From NCBI GenBank assembly GCA_002471665.1, contig DKQK01000028.1, positions 62,001 to 126,000 on the forward strand: 64,000 bases of DNA. Direction: 5' to 3'. A program made the position numbers and the translations under genes. Below the pieces are notes generated by a model, which searched no databases, had not been told where the DNA came from, and worked only from the letters and a program-made list of their open reading frames with translations. This DNA is from Gammaproteobacteria bacterium UBA7310. GTDB taxonomy: Bacteria; Pseudomonadota; Gammaproteobacteria; Pseudomonadales; Ketobacteraceae. Shown here in pieces: positions 25,717-33,629 of the stretch; position 1 is the stretch's first letter; each line of letters starts with the position of its first letter.

Positions 25717-26298
25717 TTATACCTCCTTGTTGCCTGGGTTGGGTTGCAGCTGGTCATCCAGCCAGTGGTAAAGCTGCGTCACTTCGTTTTGGATAAAAGT
25801 TTGGTCGTGAAAGGCGCTGGCCAGGGTGGCGACACCCTGGCTGCGGGCCAATACATGCATGGCCAGTTGATCGGCATCCTGCTCCCGGCCCAGTGCCCGA
25901 AACTGTTGCTGCAGCCAGTTGCGAAACAGGGTGAACACCGCACCGGCTTTGGTCAGGGCGGCGTGATCCAGTTTGGCCAGCTCGCTGGTCAATGTGCCCA
26001 CCGGGCAGCCATACAGAAGAATCTTGCCTTGATTGGCAATGAGGATGTGAATGAAGCAGCGAATTCGATCCCGGGCTGAATCACCCTGTTGCTCCCACTG
26101 CGCCAGCATGCGCCGGGTGTTGGCCAGACGCAGATCAATGACCGCGTCCAGGATGTCGTCCTTGGTTTTGAAATGGTAATAAAAATTGCCCCGGGAGATG
26201 CCCACCGCGGCGGCTATGTCCGCAAAGGAGGTATGCTCGAAGCCCTGTTCATAGAACAGTTGATCCGCTGCTTCAACGATGTGTTGCCGGGTGTGCAT
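25717..26298 (-). CDS. TetR/AcrR family repressor
   Basis: The 193-residue protein has an N-terminal helix-turn-helix (IVEAADQLFYEQGFEHTSFADIAAAVGISRGNFYYHFKTKDDILDAVI, ~8-55, with the family's YYHFKTKDDIL signature). A helical ligand domain follows, with a C-terminal part like the YcdC/TetR_C groups. It is the first gene of an operon with the YciI-like gene and tag. Two dyads with arms TAGGAC...GTCCTA lie 28-78 bases upstream of its start and fit autoregulation. The inducer is unknown. Confidence 0.92.
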   Translation of the reverse strand: MHTRQHIVEAADQLFYEQGFEHTSFADIAAAVGISRGNFYYHFKTKDDILDAVIDLRLANTRRMLAQWEQQGDSARDRIRCFIHILIANQGKILLYGCPVGTLTSELAKLDHAALTKAGAVFTLFRNWLQQQFRALGREQDADQLAMHVLARSQGVATLASAFHDQTFIQNEVTQLYHWLDDQLQPNPGNKEV

Positions 26299-26325
26299 GA
26301 TACGGTGCTGCCTGGTTGTCTGCCC

Positions 26326-26376
26326 TTAGGACGTTTGTCCTATTGTGGGAACAGAGATTAGGTCGTTTGTCCTAAT
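26326..26376. promoter_or_regulatory. Two TetR-type operators
   Basis: Site 1 (26327-26342) is TAGGAC-GTTT-GTCCTA, a perfect 6-bp dyad. Site 2 (26357-26376) is ATTAGGTC-GTTT-GTCCTAAT with one mismatch. The centres are 32 bp apart, about three helical turns. Both share the GTTT spacer and precede the TetR gene. Confidence 0.75.
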
Positions 26377-26467
26377 TTGTCAAGACTGTGATGGGGTGCC
26401 GGCGCCGCTGTCTGCAATGGGCGATCATGGTTTACACTGGGAAAGAGTGTGAGGACGGTGTGCATCC

Positions 26468-26956
26468 ATGGCAAAAGCGTGCGTCAGTGTAATCAGTTTG
26501 ATGTTGGCGGTACTGTGGCTGGGAGCCTGTTCCAGCGCGCCCCCGGCCCACTATGGCGTGCAGCCGCAACGGATTCTGTATCAGGGCGCCCCCCAAACAC
26601 GGCTGGCGCGCCACTATGAGGTATGGGCCGGTACCCCGCACCAGATGGGCGGGCTCAGCCGCCGCGGCATTGATTGCTCGGGATTTGTTTACGTTACCTA
26701 TCGGGATGTGTTTGGCATGCATCTGCCGCGCTCCACTGATCAGCTGTCGGATATTGGTGAAGCGGTGTCACTGGATCAGGTGCGCAGCGGTGACCTGCTG
26801 ATCTTCAAGACCGGGTTCAAACAGCGCCACGTCGGCATCTATGTGGGCCAGGGGCAGTTTATCCATGCCTCCAGCTCCCGCGGCGTCATGTCCTCACGGA
26901 TTGATTCCGAATATTGGTCCGATGCCTATCAGGAATCCCGCCGGGTGCTGGAATAA
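26468..26956 (+). CDS. NlpC/P60 family lipoprotein, peptidoglycan peptidase
   Basis: This 162-residue envelope lipoprotein probably cuts peptide stems of peptidoglycan (gamma-D-Glu-mDAP bonds). The signal ends with a lipobox (WLGAC). The NlpC/P60 papain-like fold shows its catalytic Cys in DCSGFV (~69), a His in RHVGIYVG (~115) and the third residue in FIHASS (~128). The size matches the Spr/NlpC group. The region between 26299 and 26467 holds the TetR operators on the other side, so the promoter of this gene could be affected by that repressor. The ribosome site is weak (GAGGACGG is far). The identity is clear. Confidence 0.9.
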   Translation: MAKACVSVISLMLAVLWLGACSSAPPAHYGVQPQRILYQGAPQTRLARHYEVWAGTPHQMGGLSRRGIDCSGFVYVTYRDVFGMHLPRSTDQLSDIGEAVSLDQVRSGDLLIFKTGFKQRHVGIYVGQGQFIHASSSRGVMSSRIDSEYWSDAYQESRRVLE

Positions 26957-26962
26957 AGTCGG

Positions 26963-27463
26963 TCAAGGATTTCCCAATACCAAACTCAGTAATTCAGTAG
27001 GGTGTTTCTGATTCGTGCGGGCAAGCTCGGTCAGGGTTTGCTGCGCACTTTCAACCTGCACACCGGCGGCCTGCAGGCGTTGCACCAGATCCTGTTCGCT
27101 TTCGCCCTGCAGAGCGGCAACGCGGGTTAACGGTGCCTGTTGCACTTGTTTCATCAGCTGCTTGGCGGGATGCTCGCTGCCGCCCCCCACACTGCTGCTC
27201 ACCATCCAGGTGCCGGCCACGGCAAACACCAGGATCACAATGGCAACGGCCTGTTTGCTTTTGAAATAGCGGCTGAAGGGAGCCCAGTGATTCAGCAGGT
27301 GCAAAACAATGGCACCCACAAACAGCAACCCCATCCACTCATGCATGGTTTTAACCAGGTCTTCACCCAGGTGGTAGAACATCATCACACCACTGCTGGC
27401 CACCACCAGGGAGCAGCCGATGATGAGCGGGGTAGACCAGGTGCGGGTATTGACTGCTTGCAT
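26963..27463 (-). CDS. DUF4405 membrane protein
   Basis: The 166-residue protein has three membrane helices: PLIIGCSLVVASSGVMMFYHLG, LLFVGAIVLHLLNHW and AVAIVILVFAVAGTWMV. Histidines in MFYHLG, KTMHEWMG and VLHLLNHWAPF sit where this family, related to cytochrome-b-like membrane anchors, is thought to hold haem. The soluble C-terminal tail (~105-166) is helical and looks like a ligand or protein binding appendage. It is divergent from the MarR regulator at 27596, and two mirror-image operator sites lie in the gap. It is therefore probably the regulated target. Its function is unknown; a role in redox sensing is inference. Confidence 0.75.
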   Translation of the reverse strand: MQAVNTRTWSTPLIIGCSLVVASSGVMMFYHLGEDLVKTMHEWMGLLFVGAIVLHLLNHWAPFSRYFKSKQAVAIVILVFAVAGTWMVSSSVGGGSEHPAKQLMKQVQQAPLTRVAALQGESEQDLVQRLQAAGVQVESAQQTLTELARTNQKHPTELLSLVLGNP

Positions 27464-27505
27464 AATCCTATCCTCTTGCCGTGGTACGGATGTTATCGCC
27501 GGGAA

Positions 27506-27562
27506 ATTTATCTTGCTGGAAAGATAAATTTACGATACATTTATCTTTCCAGCAAGATAAAT
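27506..27562. promoter_or_regulatory. Paired mirror-image MarR-type operators
   Basis: Site 1 (27506-27529) has ATTTATCTT and AAGATAAAT arms around GCTGGA. Site 2 (27539-27562) has the same arms around TCCAGC. Each is a dyad and together they form a perfect 24-bp inverted repeat with a 9-bp spacer. They lie in the gap between the DUF4405 gene (minus) and the MarR gene (plus). Confidence 0.85.
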
Positions 27563-27595
27563 GTGTTGATCCAGATCAGAGCGAGGCACACACGG

Positions 27596-28123
27596 ATGAA
27601 ACAGAACCATCATGTGCAGGACATTATGGGTTTTTGCCGGCAACACTGGCCTGAAAGTGACAGCCTGATTCATCACTATATCCTGCATTTGCACCGTCTC
27701 TCCCAGGTGGAAACCCAGCGCGCGGAGCCGGTCATGGCGCGCTTTGGGCTCAGCATGACCGAGTTTGATGTGCTGGCCACCCTGCGTCGGTCGGCCCGCC
27801 CCTACGTGTTGAGCCCAACGGACCTGCAGCGCTCCACGTTGTTGTCATCCGGCGGACAGACCAAAGTGCTGTACCAGTTGGAGAGGCGGGGGTTGGTGCT
27901 GCGGTCCGTGGATCCGCAGGATAAACGCAGCAAGCTGGTGCACCTGAACAGAAAGGGTAAGACTGTGATTGAACAGGCCATGGCGGCAACCCTGGACGGC
28001 CTGAGTGCCGGTGTGGCCCAGGCCGGTCTGTCAGCACCGGAGTTGGAGCAGTTGATTACCTTGCTGGGGAAATTGCTGGCCCATCTGGAAGCCGGCCCCA
28101 CATCAGACCTGCCGCCGGAGTGA
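27596..28123 (+). CDS. MarR family transcriptional regulator
   Basis: The 175-residue protein has the MarR winged-helix core: LSMTEFDVLATLRRSARPYVLSPTDL, then LLSSGGQTKVLYQLERRGLVLR and DPQDKRSKLVHLNRKG (the wing), with a long C-terminal helix for dimerisation. The start is taken as ATG 27596, since the only upstream in-frame start is over 450 bases away, inside the divergent gene, and no ribosome site precedes it. The regulator presumably binds the two mirror-image operators 34-90 bases upstream and controls itself and the DUF4405 gene. The ligand is unknown. Confidence 0.9.
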   Translation: MKQNHHVQDIMGFCRQHWPESDSLIHHYILHLHRLSQVETQRAEPVMARFGLSMTEFDVLATLRRSARPYVLSPTDLQRSTLLSSGGQTKVLYQLERRGLVLRSVDPQDKRSKLVHLNRKGKTVIEQAMAATLDGLSAGVAQAGLSAPELEQLITLLGKLLAHLEAGPTSDLPPE

Positions 28124-28201
28124 AGGCCGGGCACACCGGCACGGGCTTTATTGCCGGCCCCGACTATACTGGTCAATTAATGACCTGCTTGGAGGGTGTC
28201 C

Positions 28202-29197
28202 ATGTCAACAGTATCCTGCCCCATTCCCGTTGATGAAGCACAGCGAATTCGGTCCGTGCGGGCCTATGAGATTCTGGACACGCCACCGGAACCGGAATTT
28301 GACGCCCTGGCGCGCCTGGCATCACATACCTTTGCGGCGCCCATTGCGGTGGTGGCCATGATGGATTCCGAGCGGTTGTGGTTTAAATCACGCTTGGGCC
28401 TGGATATCCCGGAGCTGGATCGCAAGGTGGCATTTTGTGCCCACGCCATTATGCGGCCGGAACAGCCGCTGGTGGTGCCGGATCTGAGCCAGGATAACCG
28501 GTTTGCCCATAATCCTCTGGTGGCACAGCCGCCCCATGTGCGTTTTTACGCCGGCGCGCCCATCCGTGACAGTGACGGCCGGGCCCTGGGCACCATTGCC
28601 GTCATCGACGCTCAGCCCCGTCAGTTCTCCGCCGAACAGCGCCTGGCCCTGAGCGATCTGTCGTTCCTGGTGACCACGGCGCTGGATGCCCGCAAGCGTT
28701 CCCTGGACCTGGAGCGCATGGCCAGTACCGACCACCTGACCGGGATTGCCAATCGGGCCCGTTTTGAAGCGTCACTGCAGGCCGAACTGGCCCGTGCCCG
28801 CAGGACAGGCACGCCGGTGTCCCTGATCTGCCTGGATTTGAACGGCTTCAAAGAAGTCAACGACACCCATGGCCACAGTGCCGGTGATGAAGTGCTGGTG
28901 GAGGTGACCCGGCGTATCCAGCAACTGGTGCGGGAAGGCGATACCTTTGCTCGACTGGGGGGCGACGAATTCGCCATCGTCATTCAAAACGCCCGCGACA
29001 ATGCAGTGCAGAGCTTGTTGTCCCGAATCGCCCCCACGGTTGCAAAGCCTATTCAGCTCAGCGGTGGTAACCGGGTCCAGGTCACCACGTCGGTGGGCGT
29101 GGCCACCACAGTGGAAGAGGATCTCAGCGGTGATAACCTGTTGGCGCGGGCGGATGCGGATCTGTACCGTGACAAGAACAGTCGCGGTGTGGGATAG
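28202..29197 (+). CDS. GAF-domain diguanylate cyclase (GGDEF)
   Basis: The 331-residue cytosolic protein has an N-terminal GAF domain (~20-160; SHTFAAPIAVVAMMDSERLWFKSRLG and LVVPDLSQDNRFAHNPLV are typical). A GGDEF domain follows (~165-331) with the perfect GGDEF at ~252, preceded by REGD in the right place for the inhibitory I-site. It should make cyclic di-GMP in response to a small cytosolic molecule bound by GAF. GGAGG lies 6 bases before ATG 28202, which is preferred over the in-frame GTG at 28196. The C-terminus is abrupt, ending RDKNSRGVG without the usual tail. Confidence 0.93.
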   Translation: MSTVSCPIPVDEAQRIRSVRAYEILDTPPEPEFDALARLASHTFAAPIAVVAMMDSERLWFKSRLGLDIPELDRKVAFCAHAIMRPEQPLVVPDLSQDNRFAHNPLVAQPPHVRFYAGAPIRDSDGRALGTIAVIDAQPRQFSAEQRLALSDLSFLVTTALDARKRSLDLERMASTDHLTGIANRARFEASLQAELARARRTGTPVSLICLDLNGFKEVNDTHGHSAGDEVLVEVTRRIQQLVREGDTFARLGGDEFAIVIQNARDNAVQSLLSRIAPTVAKPIQLSGGNRVQVTTSVGVATTVEEDLSGDNLLARADADLYRDKNSRGVG

Positions 29198-29271
29198 GGA
29201 CAAAATTCTTTCCTCAAACAGGCATATTCTGGTACGATCGTACAAAATCAATAACAAGAATAAAATCGGTT

Positions 29272-30546
29272 ATGAATCGACATCTCACTATCCCGGGGCG
29301 TTGGCTGCCAGTGGTCGTGGCGCTGCTGCTCACCGGCTGTAATCTGGAAGTGGAACACTACCAATCCAGTTGGCTGCACCGGGCCCATCAGTTGCAGCGT
29401 CAGCTGGATCAGGAGCAGCCCCTGCGCCGGGCCACCTTCATCGCCACCCATAATTCCTACAATGCCGCCGCTTACACCACAGCGCAAAGTTATTACGACC
29501 CCAATCAGATTCACAGCATTACGGCGCAATTGGAGATGGACGTGCGTGCCCTCGAGTTGGATGTGCACTCGGTTTTCGGTCAGCTGCTGCTGTGTCACGG
29601 CACCGACCAGCACATTGGCTGCAGCCCCTTCGACCGTCCCCTGGCCCAGGGGCTGCAGGAAATCGTGACCTGGTTGCAGCAGCCAAAGAACCAGGATGCG
29701 GTGCTGCTGCTGTACATCGAAGATCACAGCGCGGCCCGGGATCGGGCCGAACTGGCCCAACGGTTGCTGGATCTGCTCGGCCCCTACACCTACTTACCGG
29801 CCACACCTCTGGCGGCCACCGGGGGCTGCCCGCTTATCCCCGCAGGCTTGAGTAAAGCGCAGCTGCGTGCGGCGGGCAAAAATATCCTGATCCTCAGTGA
29901 TGGCTGCAGCAGCTCGGAGCTGGCGTCGGTGCTGTTCGGTGGTTTTGCCGGGGCCGACGATGACAGCGGGTATCCTACCCTGAGTCTGTCAATGCTGCAG
30001 CCGGCACCGGCCTGTGTGGATTCTGCGCTGTCGCAACCACAGGTGCAGCAAACCTTCCTCCGTATGCAGGAAGACCGTACCCTGCTGTCCCGTCTGGTGG
30101 GCAATGCCGGCAGCCGGATTACTGCGCCGGTGGTGGCGAACCTGTTGGATTGTGAAATCAATCTGCTCGGCCTGGACAAGTTACGCCCCGGTGATGGCCG
30201 CCTGCGGGCGGCACTCTGGAGTTGGGCCGAGGGGCAACCGGCGGCGGATGCCCATGGCCGGTGTGCGCTGCACAATGATGACGGTCATTTCCAGGTGGCC
30301 CCTTGCGCCGGTCTGCTGCCTTACAGTTGTCGGGACGAGAGCAGCGGGCAATGGGTGTTAAGCCATGAACGGGGCCCCTGGGATGCCGGAGCTGCTGTCT
30401 GTGACGCGCTGGGGTTGCAGTTTGCCGTGCCCTTCAGTGCCTATGACAATCGCCGTTTGCAGGGGGAAAAGGTGGCCGGTGCGGTGAACCGGGCGTGGTT
30501 GGGCTATCGCCAACGGGGTGGTCAATGGCAGCCGGCAACCGATTGA
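29272..30546 (+). CDS. Lipoprotein with PI-PLC-like domain and C-type-lectin-like C-terminus
   Basis: The 424-residue protein has a lipoprotein signal (VVALLLTGC). Residues ~45-335 resemble the PLC-like phosphodiesterase TIM barrel: TFIATHNSYNAA carries one catalytic His, LELDVHSV the metal or Asp region, and LLLCHGTDQHIGC the second His. Such enzymes cleave phosphodiester head groups of lipids. The C-terminal ~70 residues (WDAGAAVCDALGLQFAVP, YDNRRL, AWLGYRQRG) read like a C-type-lectin-like fold. The combination suggests a surface enzyme that binds glycan or protein. An acidic calcium-binding residue set is not obvious. There is no operon partner. Assignment of the substrate is open. Confidence 0.75.
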   Translation: MNRHLTIPGRWLPVVVALLLTGCNLEVEHYQSSWLHRAHQLQRQLDQEQPLRRATFIATHNSYNAAAYTTAQSYYDPNQIHSITAQLEMDVRALELDVHSVFGQLLLCHGTDQHIGCSPFDRPLAQGLQEIVTWLQQPKNQDAVLLLYIEDHSAARDRAELAQRLLDLLGPYTYLPATPLAATGGCPLIPAGLSKAQLRAAGKNILILSDGCSSSELASVLFGGFAGADDDSGYPTLSLSMLQPAPACVDSALSQPQVQQTFLRMQEDRTLLSRLVGNAGSRITAPVVANLLDCEINLLGLDKLRPGDGRLRAALWSWAEGQPAADAHGRCALHNDDGHFQVAPCAGLLPYSCRDESSGQWVLSHERGPWDAGAAVCDALGLQFAVPFSAYDNRRLQGEKVAGAVNRAWLGYRQRGGQWQPATD

Positions 30547-30547
30547 A

Positions 30548-31792
30548 TCATTGCTTGGTTTCGATAAAGGAAACCTGGTTGCGGCCCTTGCTTTTTGACA
30601 GATAGAGGGCCTGGTCCGCGTGTTTCATCAACGATGCCGGGCTGTACTCATGAGGGTGCACCGAAGCACTGCAGCCAATACTGACACTGACGGTGCGCTG
30701 TGTTCCTTCCACGGTAAAAGGATTGTCGTAAACGGAGCGGCGCAGGGTTTCCGCCAGGGCCATGGCGTCGCTCTGGTTCATGCCGGGTAAAATCACGGCA
30801 AACTCCTCGCCGCCGATCCTTGCCACTGTGTCCTGAGCCCGTAAAAACTCCTCACTGATCACCTTGGCCACATGGCGCAGACAGTGATCTCCCACCATAT
30901 GACCATATTCGTCATTGATGGTCTTAAAAAAATCGATGTCGATGATCAGCAGCGCCAGCGGGTAATTCAGCCTCTGGCCGCGACTGCATTCCTGTTTGAG
31001 GGTGGTTTCAAAATAACGCCGGTTACGCAATCCGGTGAGCGCATCATTGTTGCTCAACTCCGTCAGGCGCCGGGCCTGCTCCTGCAGTTGCAGGTTACTG
31101 AGTGCGGCCCGCTCATACTCCCGCCGTGGCAGCCGGGTGAGGTGATACATGGCGAGACAATAAAACAGGAATACCAGGCCCAATCCCGGAGGCTGATCGG
31201 CCCACCCCAGGCTGAGCACGATCACGGAAGGCGAATACAGCGCGATCAGATACCAGCGCACGGTTTGTTTGCGAATGGACAGGTTGATCAACGCACCGGA
31301 ACTCAGTGCCAAGGTGGCGGTAATGATCAGGGAATAATGTTCCCTGAACGGGGTATTCATCAGTGACGATAAAAGAATGGCTGACCAGCAAAGGGCGCTC
31401 AGGGCGACGCCCAGATCGATATAACGAAACTGGCGGGTGTGATGAAAATGAGTGTAGCCGGCGCACTTGTGTAACAAATGAAAACGAAAGGCGGTGATCG
31501 CCACTTCCAGCACAAAGATGGCAGCGCTCATCACCAGTTTGGACTGGGATGGGCTTTTGATAACGATGATACCGCCAATCAATAGCCACACCACGGGATA
31601 AAACAGAATACCCGAGCGGATGCGCGCCGAAAGGTCCTGTAGCCGTTGTTCTTCCAAAGGCAGTTGATCGGCATCCACGGGAGCAGGTTCGGCCATCCTG
31701 TGCCAGCCCCGGAAGATTTCCCTAAGACGCCGCTTCATATCCCGATTCATCCTGTCTGTTGTTCGTATGTCGTATTGCCCGACACGGGGCAT
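30548..31792 (-). CDS. Membrane-bound diguanylate cyclase (GGEEF)
   Basis: The protein has about six membrane helices (~65-225) with almost no periplasmic loop, followed by a GGDEF domain (~255-414). GGEEF is at ~326, with RAQD upstream at the I-site position. It makes cyclic di-GMP at the inner membrane. The N-terminus is uncertain: the first ATG (31792) lacks a ribosome site, while ATG at 31750 or 31738 would begin MNRDMKRRLREIF; AGGA precedes the latter by 11 bases. It ends one base after the stop of the convergent lipoprotein gene. No partner gene is evident. Confidence 0.9.
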   Translation of the reverse strand: MPRVGQYDIRTTDRMNRDMKRRLREIFRGWHRMAEPAPVDADQLPLEEQRLQDLSARIRSGILFYPVVWLLIGGIIVIKSPSQSKLVMSAAIFVLEVAITAFRFHLLHKCAGYTHFHHTRQFRYIDLGVALSALCWSAILLSSLMNTPFREHYSLIITATLALSSGALINLSIRKQTVRWYLIALYSPSVIVLSLGWADQPPGLGLVFLFYCLAMYHLTRLPRREYERAALSNLQLQEQARRLTELSNNDALTGLRNRRYFETTLKQECSRGQRLNYPLALLIIDIDFFKTINDEYGHMVGDHCLRHVAKVISEEFLRAQDTVARIGGEEFAVILPGMNQSDAMALAETLRRSVYDNPFTVEGTQRTVSVSIGCSASVHPHEYSPASLMKHADQALYLSKSKGRNQVSFIETKQ

Positions 31793-31998
31793 AAGGTGGT
31801 GGAATAGTATCCTGATTCTGGTGTGAATACTGCGCGGTTTTTGCCTAATGCAGATAGCTTCCAGGCCAAAAAAGCTAAGTGTTTGGTTCTAAACAACGGC
31901 GGTTATCAGCGCGCCCGCTTATGAAAATTGATTATTATGTGAACTGGTTCACGCTGCTATGGTTAAAAAACATTCAGGCGACGGCAGGGAGCAGTGCC

Positions 31999-32193
31999 AT
32001 GGCAGTACGCGCAGGAGAACAGGAAAAAACCTGGTTCAGAAGTGACCGCATTTTCTGGTCCGGAGACGGTTGGTACTTTCTTACCCGGGAGCAAACCCAG
32101 GAGGGCCCATTTGAATCCCGTCAGGCCGCGGATCAGGAGCTGAATTACTATATCCGCCGGGCAGTGGAATGGAGCCTGTACCGGCAGGCTTGA
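31999..32193 (+). CDS. Small DUF6316-like protein
   Basis: The 64-residue soluble protein has the pattern WFRSDRIFWSGDGWYFLTRE followed by GPFESRQAADQELNYYI, which I recall from the DUF6316 family of marine gammaproteobacteria. The function is unknown. The longer frame starting at 31879 is rejected because AGGGA stands 8 bases before the ATG at 31999 and the conserved part begins there. The aromatic and charged composition suggests a nucleic-acid or protein binding module, but this is not demonstrated. Confidence 0.75.
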   Translation: MAVRAGEQEKTWFRSDRIFWSGDGWYFLTREQTQEGPFESRQAADQELNYYIRRAVEWSLYRQA

Positions 32194-32282
32194 ACACCCC
32201 ATTGCAGCGGCTGCCGCTTTGGGCGCACAATCTAGGCTTCTGAATCGATTAGCGCACGGCAATAGCGTACGAGGAAGGCAGC

Positions 32283-32585
32283 ATGCGCACACTTCCGGCA
32301 ATGACAATACTGATGTTGTTGGCACAACCAGTGGCGGCACAACCCCTGTGTGATGATGTGGAAGCATTTTCCGCGGACGGCTGGCAGCTGGATCCGGTGC
32401 AGGATGCCATGGATAAGTACCTGCGGGATCATCGAATGCGGGCCAATTGGCGGCAACAACCCGCCCCACCGGACCAGATCGGCCGCGATTACTATGAGTG
32501 GCTTTGGCACAGTGATTTCGGCGCAACCATGAAGGCGGAATTGATGCAACGCTTCTGCGGTTCAGCTTCAGAGCCGGTGCCTTGA
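32283..32585 (+). CDS. Small exported protein, unrecognised
   Basis: The 100-residue protein has a signal peptide (MTILMLLAQPVAAQ, cleaved near residue 19). The mature part has one Cys near the start and one near the end (CDDVEAF and RFCGS), likely disulphide-bonded in the periplasm. It has no known family. GAGGAAGG precedes the start. The neighbouring small genes are on the same strand but are separated by more than 80 bases, so no operon is evident. Confidence 0.65.
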   Translation: MRTLPAMTILMLLAQPVAAQPLCDDVEAFSADGWQLDPVQDAMDKYLRDHRMRANWRQQPAPPDQIGRDYYEWLWHSDFGATMKAELMQRFCGSASEPVP

Positions 32586-32708
32586 TCCGCATCAGCCACT
32601 TGAATCAGATGCGCATAATGTAAATAGACGAAAGTAGGATGACTGCAAGGTCGTACACTGATAGCGTAAAAAACAATCATCAGCATGACGTTTTTACGCA
32701 ATTAACCT

Positions 32709-32942
32709 ATGAAGCCACCCAAGCAGAACGCTTATGTTTCGTTAATCGGCACGATCCTCATTATGTGGTTGATGGTGGGCTACGTTTATTTGTTAACACC
32801 TCTGGATACCATTACGCCACCCCCGCCCCGGGTTGAGCCGAAACCTGCGGCCAGCCACGCTGCTGCCCGGACGATGGCCGATATCAATACCGATATCAAG
32901 GCCACGGTCAGGGCGGTTTACAAAGACAGTGATCAGAAATAA
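32709..32942 (+). CDS. Small single-pass membrane protein, unrecognised
   Basis: The 77-residue protein has one membrane segment (VSLIGTILIMWLMVGYVYLL, ~10-29), a proline-rich linker (TPPPPRVEPKP) and a short helical tail. The linker suggests a periplasmic spacer. Its 3' end overlaps the convergent barrel-protein gene by 10 bases. It may be a small envelope factor. No function can be given. Confidence 0.55.
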   Translation: MKPPKQNAYVSLIGTILIMWLMVGYVYLLTPLDTITPPPPRVEPKPAASHAAARTMADINTDIKATVRAVYKDSDQK

Positions 32943-33499
32943 ACGTTAAAGCCGAGATGCATAAAGTCGATGTCGCCTTCGTAGGCTTCGTAGCGGGAGA
33001 ATTCGGCTTTCAGTGACACGGCTTGAGACAGGTTCACCATGGCGCCGATACCGAGGAAAAGATCGTTGCCGTCATCGGAGTCACTGCCGGAGCCGTACCC
33101 TGATACATCAACATTCAGCTCTGCATCCCACAAGAAGATACCGATACGGCCAAACAGGGAAAGGGTTTCGTTCACCGGCGCAATGCCCATGCCCGAAACT
33201 TCCACGCCACTGATTTCAATATCAACCCCATCCAGATCATAGCCAACGAAATACTCTATTTCGCGAACCAGAGCCCTGTCCATTTCGAAGGCACCCAGAT
33301 CAGTGTAGGAAACCTCAACGGCAAAATTATCGTTGAGCTTGCCACCACCGGTAATTTTAAAGCCATTGTCGTCTTCGAAGCCGCTTTCATCGGGTGAGGT
33401 GGTGCCATAGGAAAGGCCAAGATAACCATCGGCCAAAGCGGTATTGATCGAGCTCAGCGTAAGCAGACACAATGTCGCCCCAATTTTTTTGAAATGCAT
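32933..33499 (-). CDS. Outer-membrane beta-barrel protein (small, OmpA/OmpW-like fold)
   Basis: The 188-residue protein has a signal peptide (IGATLCLLTLSSINTALA) and then alternating strands ending in the outer-membrane signature FNVYF. The strands include GYLGLSYGTTSP, FAVEVSYTDLGAFEM, LSLFGRIGIFLWDAEL, LFLGIGAMVNLS and VSLKAEFSRYEAYE. About eight strands fit a small OmpA-like barrel. An acidic, glycine- and serine-rich loop (SGYGSGSDSDDGND) is exposed and could bind cations. ATG 33499 is chosen with TGAGG upstream; the longer frame would extend into an unlikely region. Function is unknown; it is probably structural or a sensor of the surface. Confidence 0.8.
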   Translation of the reverse strand: MHFKKIGATLCLLTLSSINTALADGYLGLSYGTTSPDESGFEDDNGFKITGGGKLNDNFAVEVSYTDLGAFEMDRALVREIEYFVGYDLDGVDIEISGVEVSGMGIAPVNETLSLFGRIGIFLWDAELNVDVSGYGSGSDSDDGNDLFLGIGAMVNLSQAVSLKAEFSRYEAYEGDIDFMHLGFNVYF

Positions 33500-33629
33500 A
33501 TAAAAAACCTCAGACAAAATAATAAATGACATCAGGAAACGTTCAGGGAGGGCAGACACGGTTTGTTGTCTGGCTCTCCAGCAGCGGATTAATACCCTAT
33601 GTTGCCGCCATCTGCAACACTGATGCGCC

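Noticed and set aside
27140..27595. N-terminal extension of the MarR regulator
   Set aside because: It would cross the DUF4405 gene and the operators; the family fold starts after ATG 27596.
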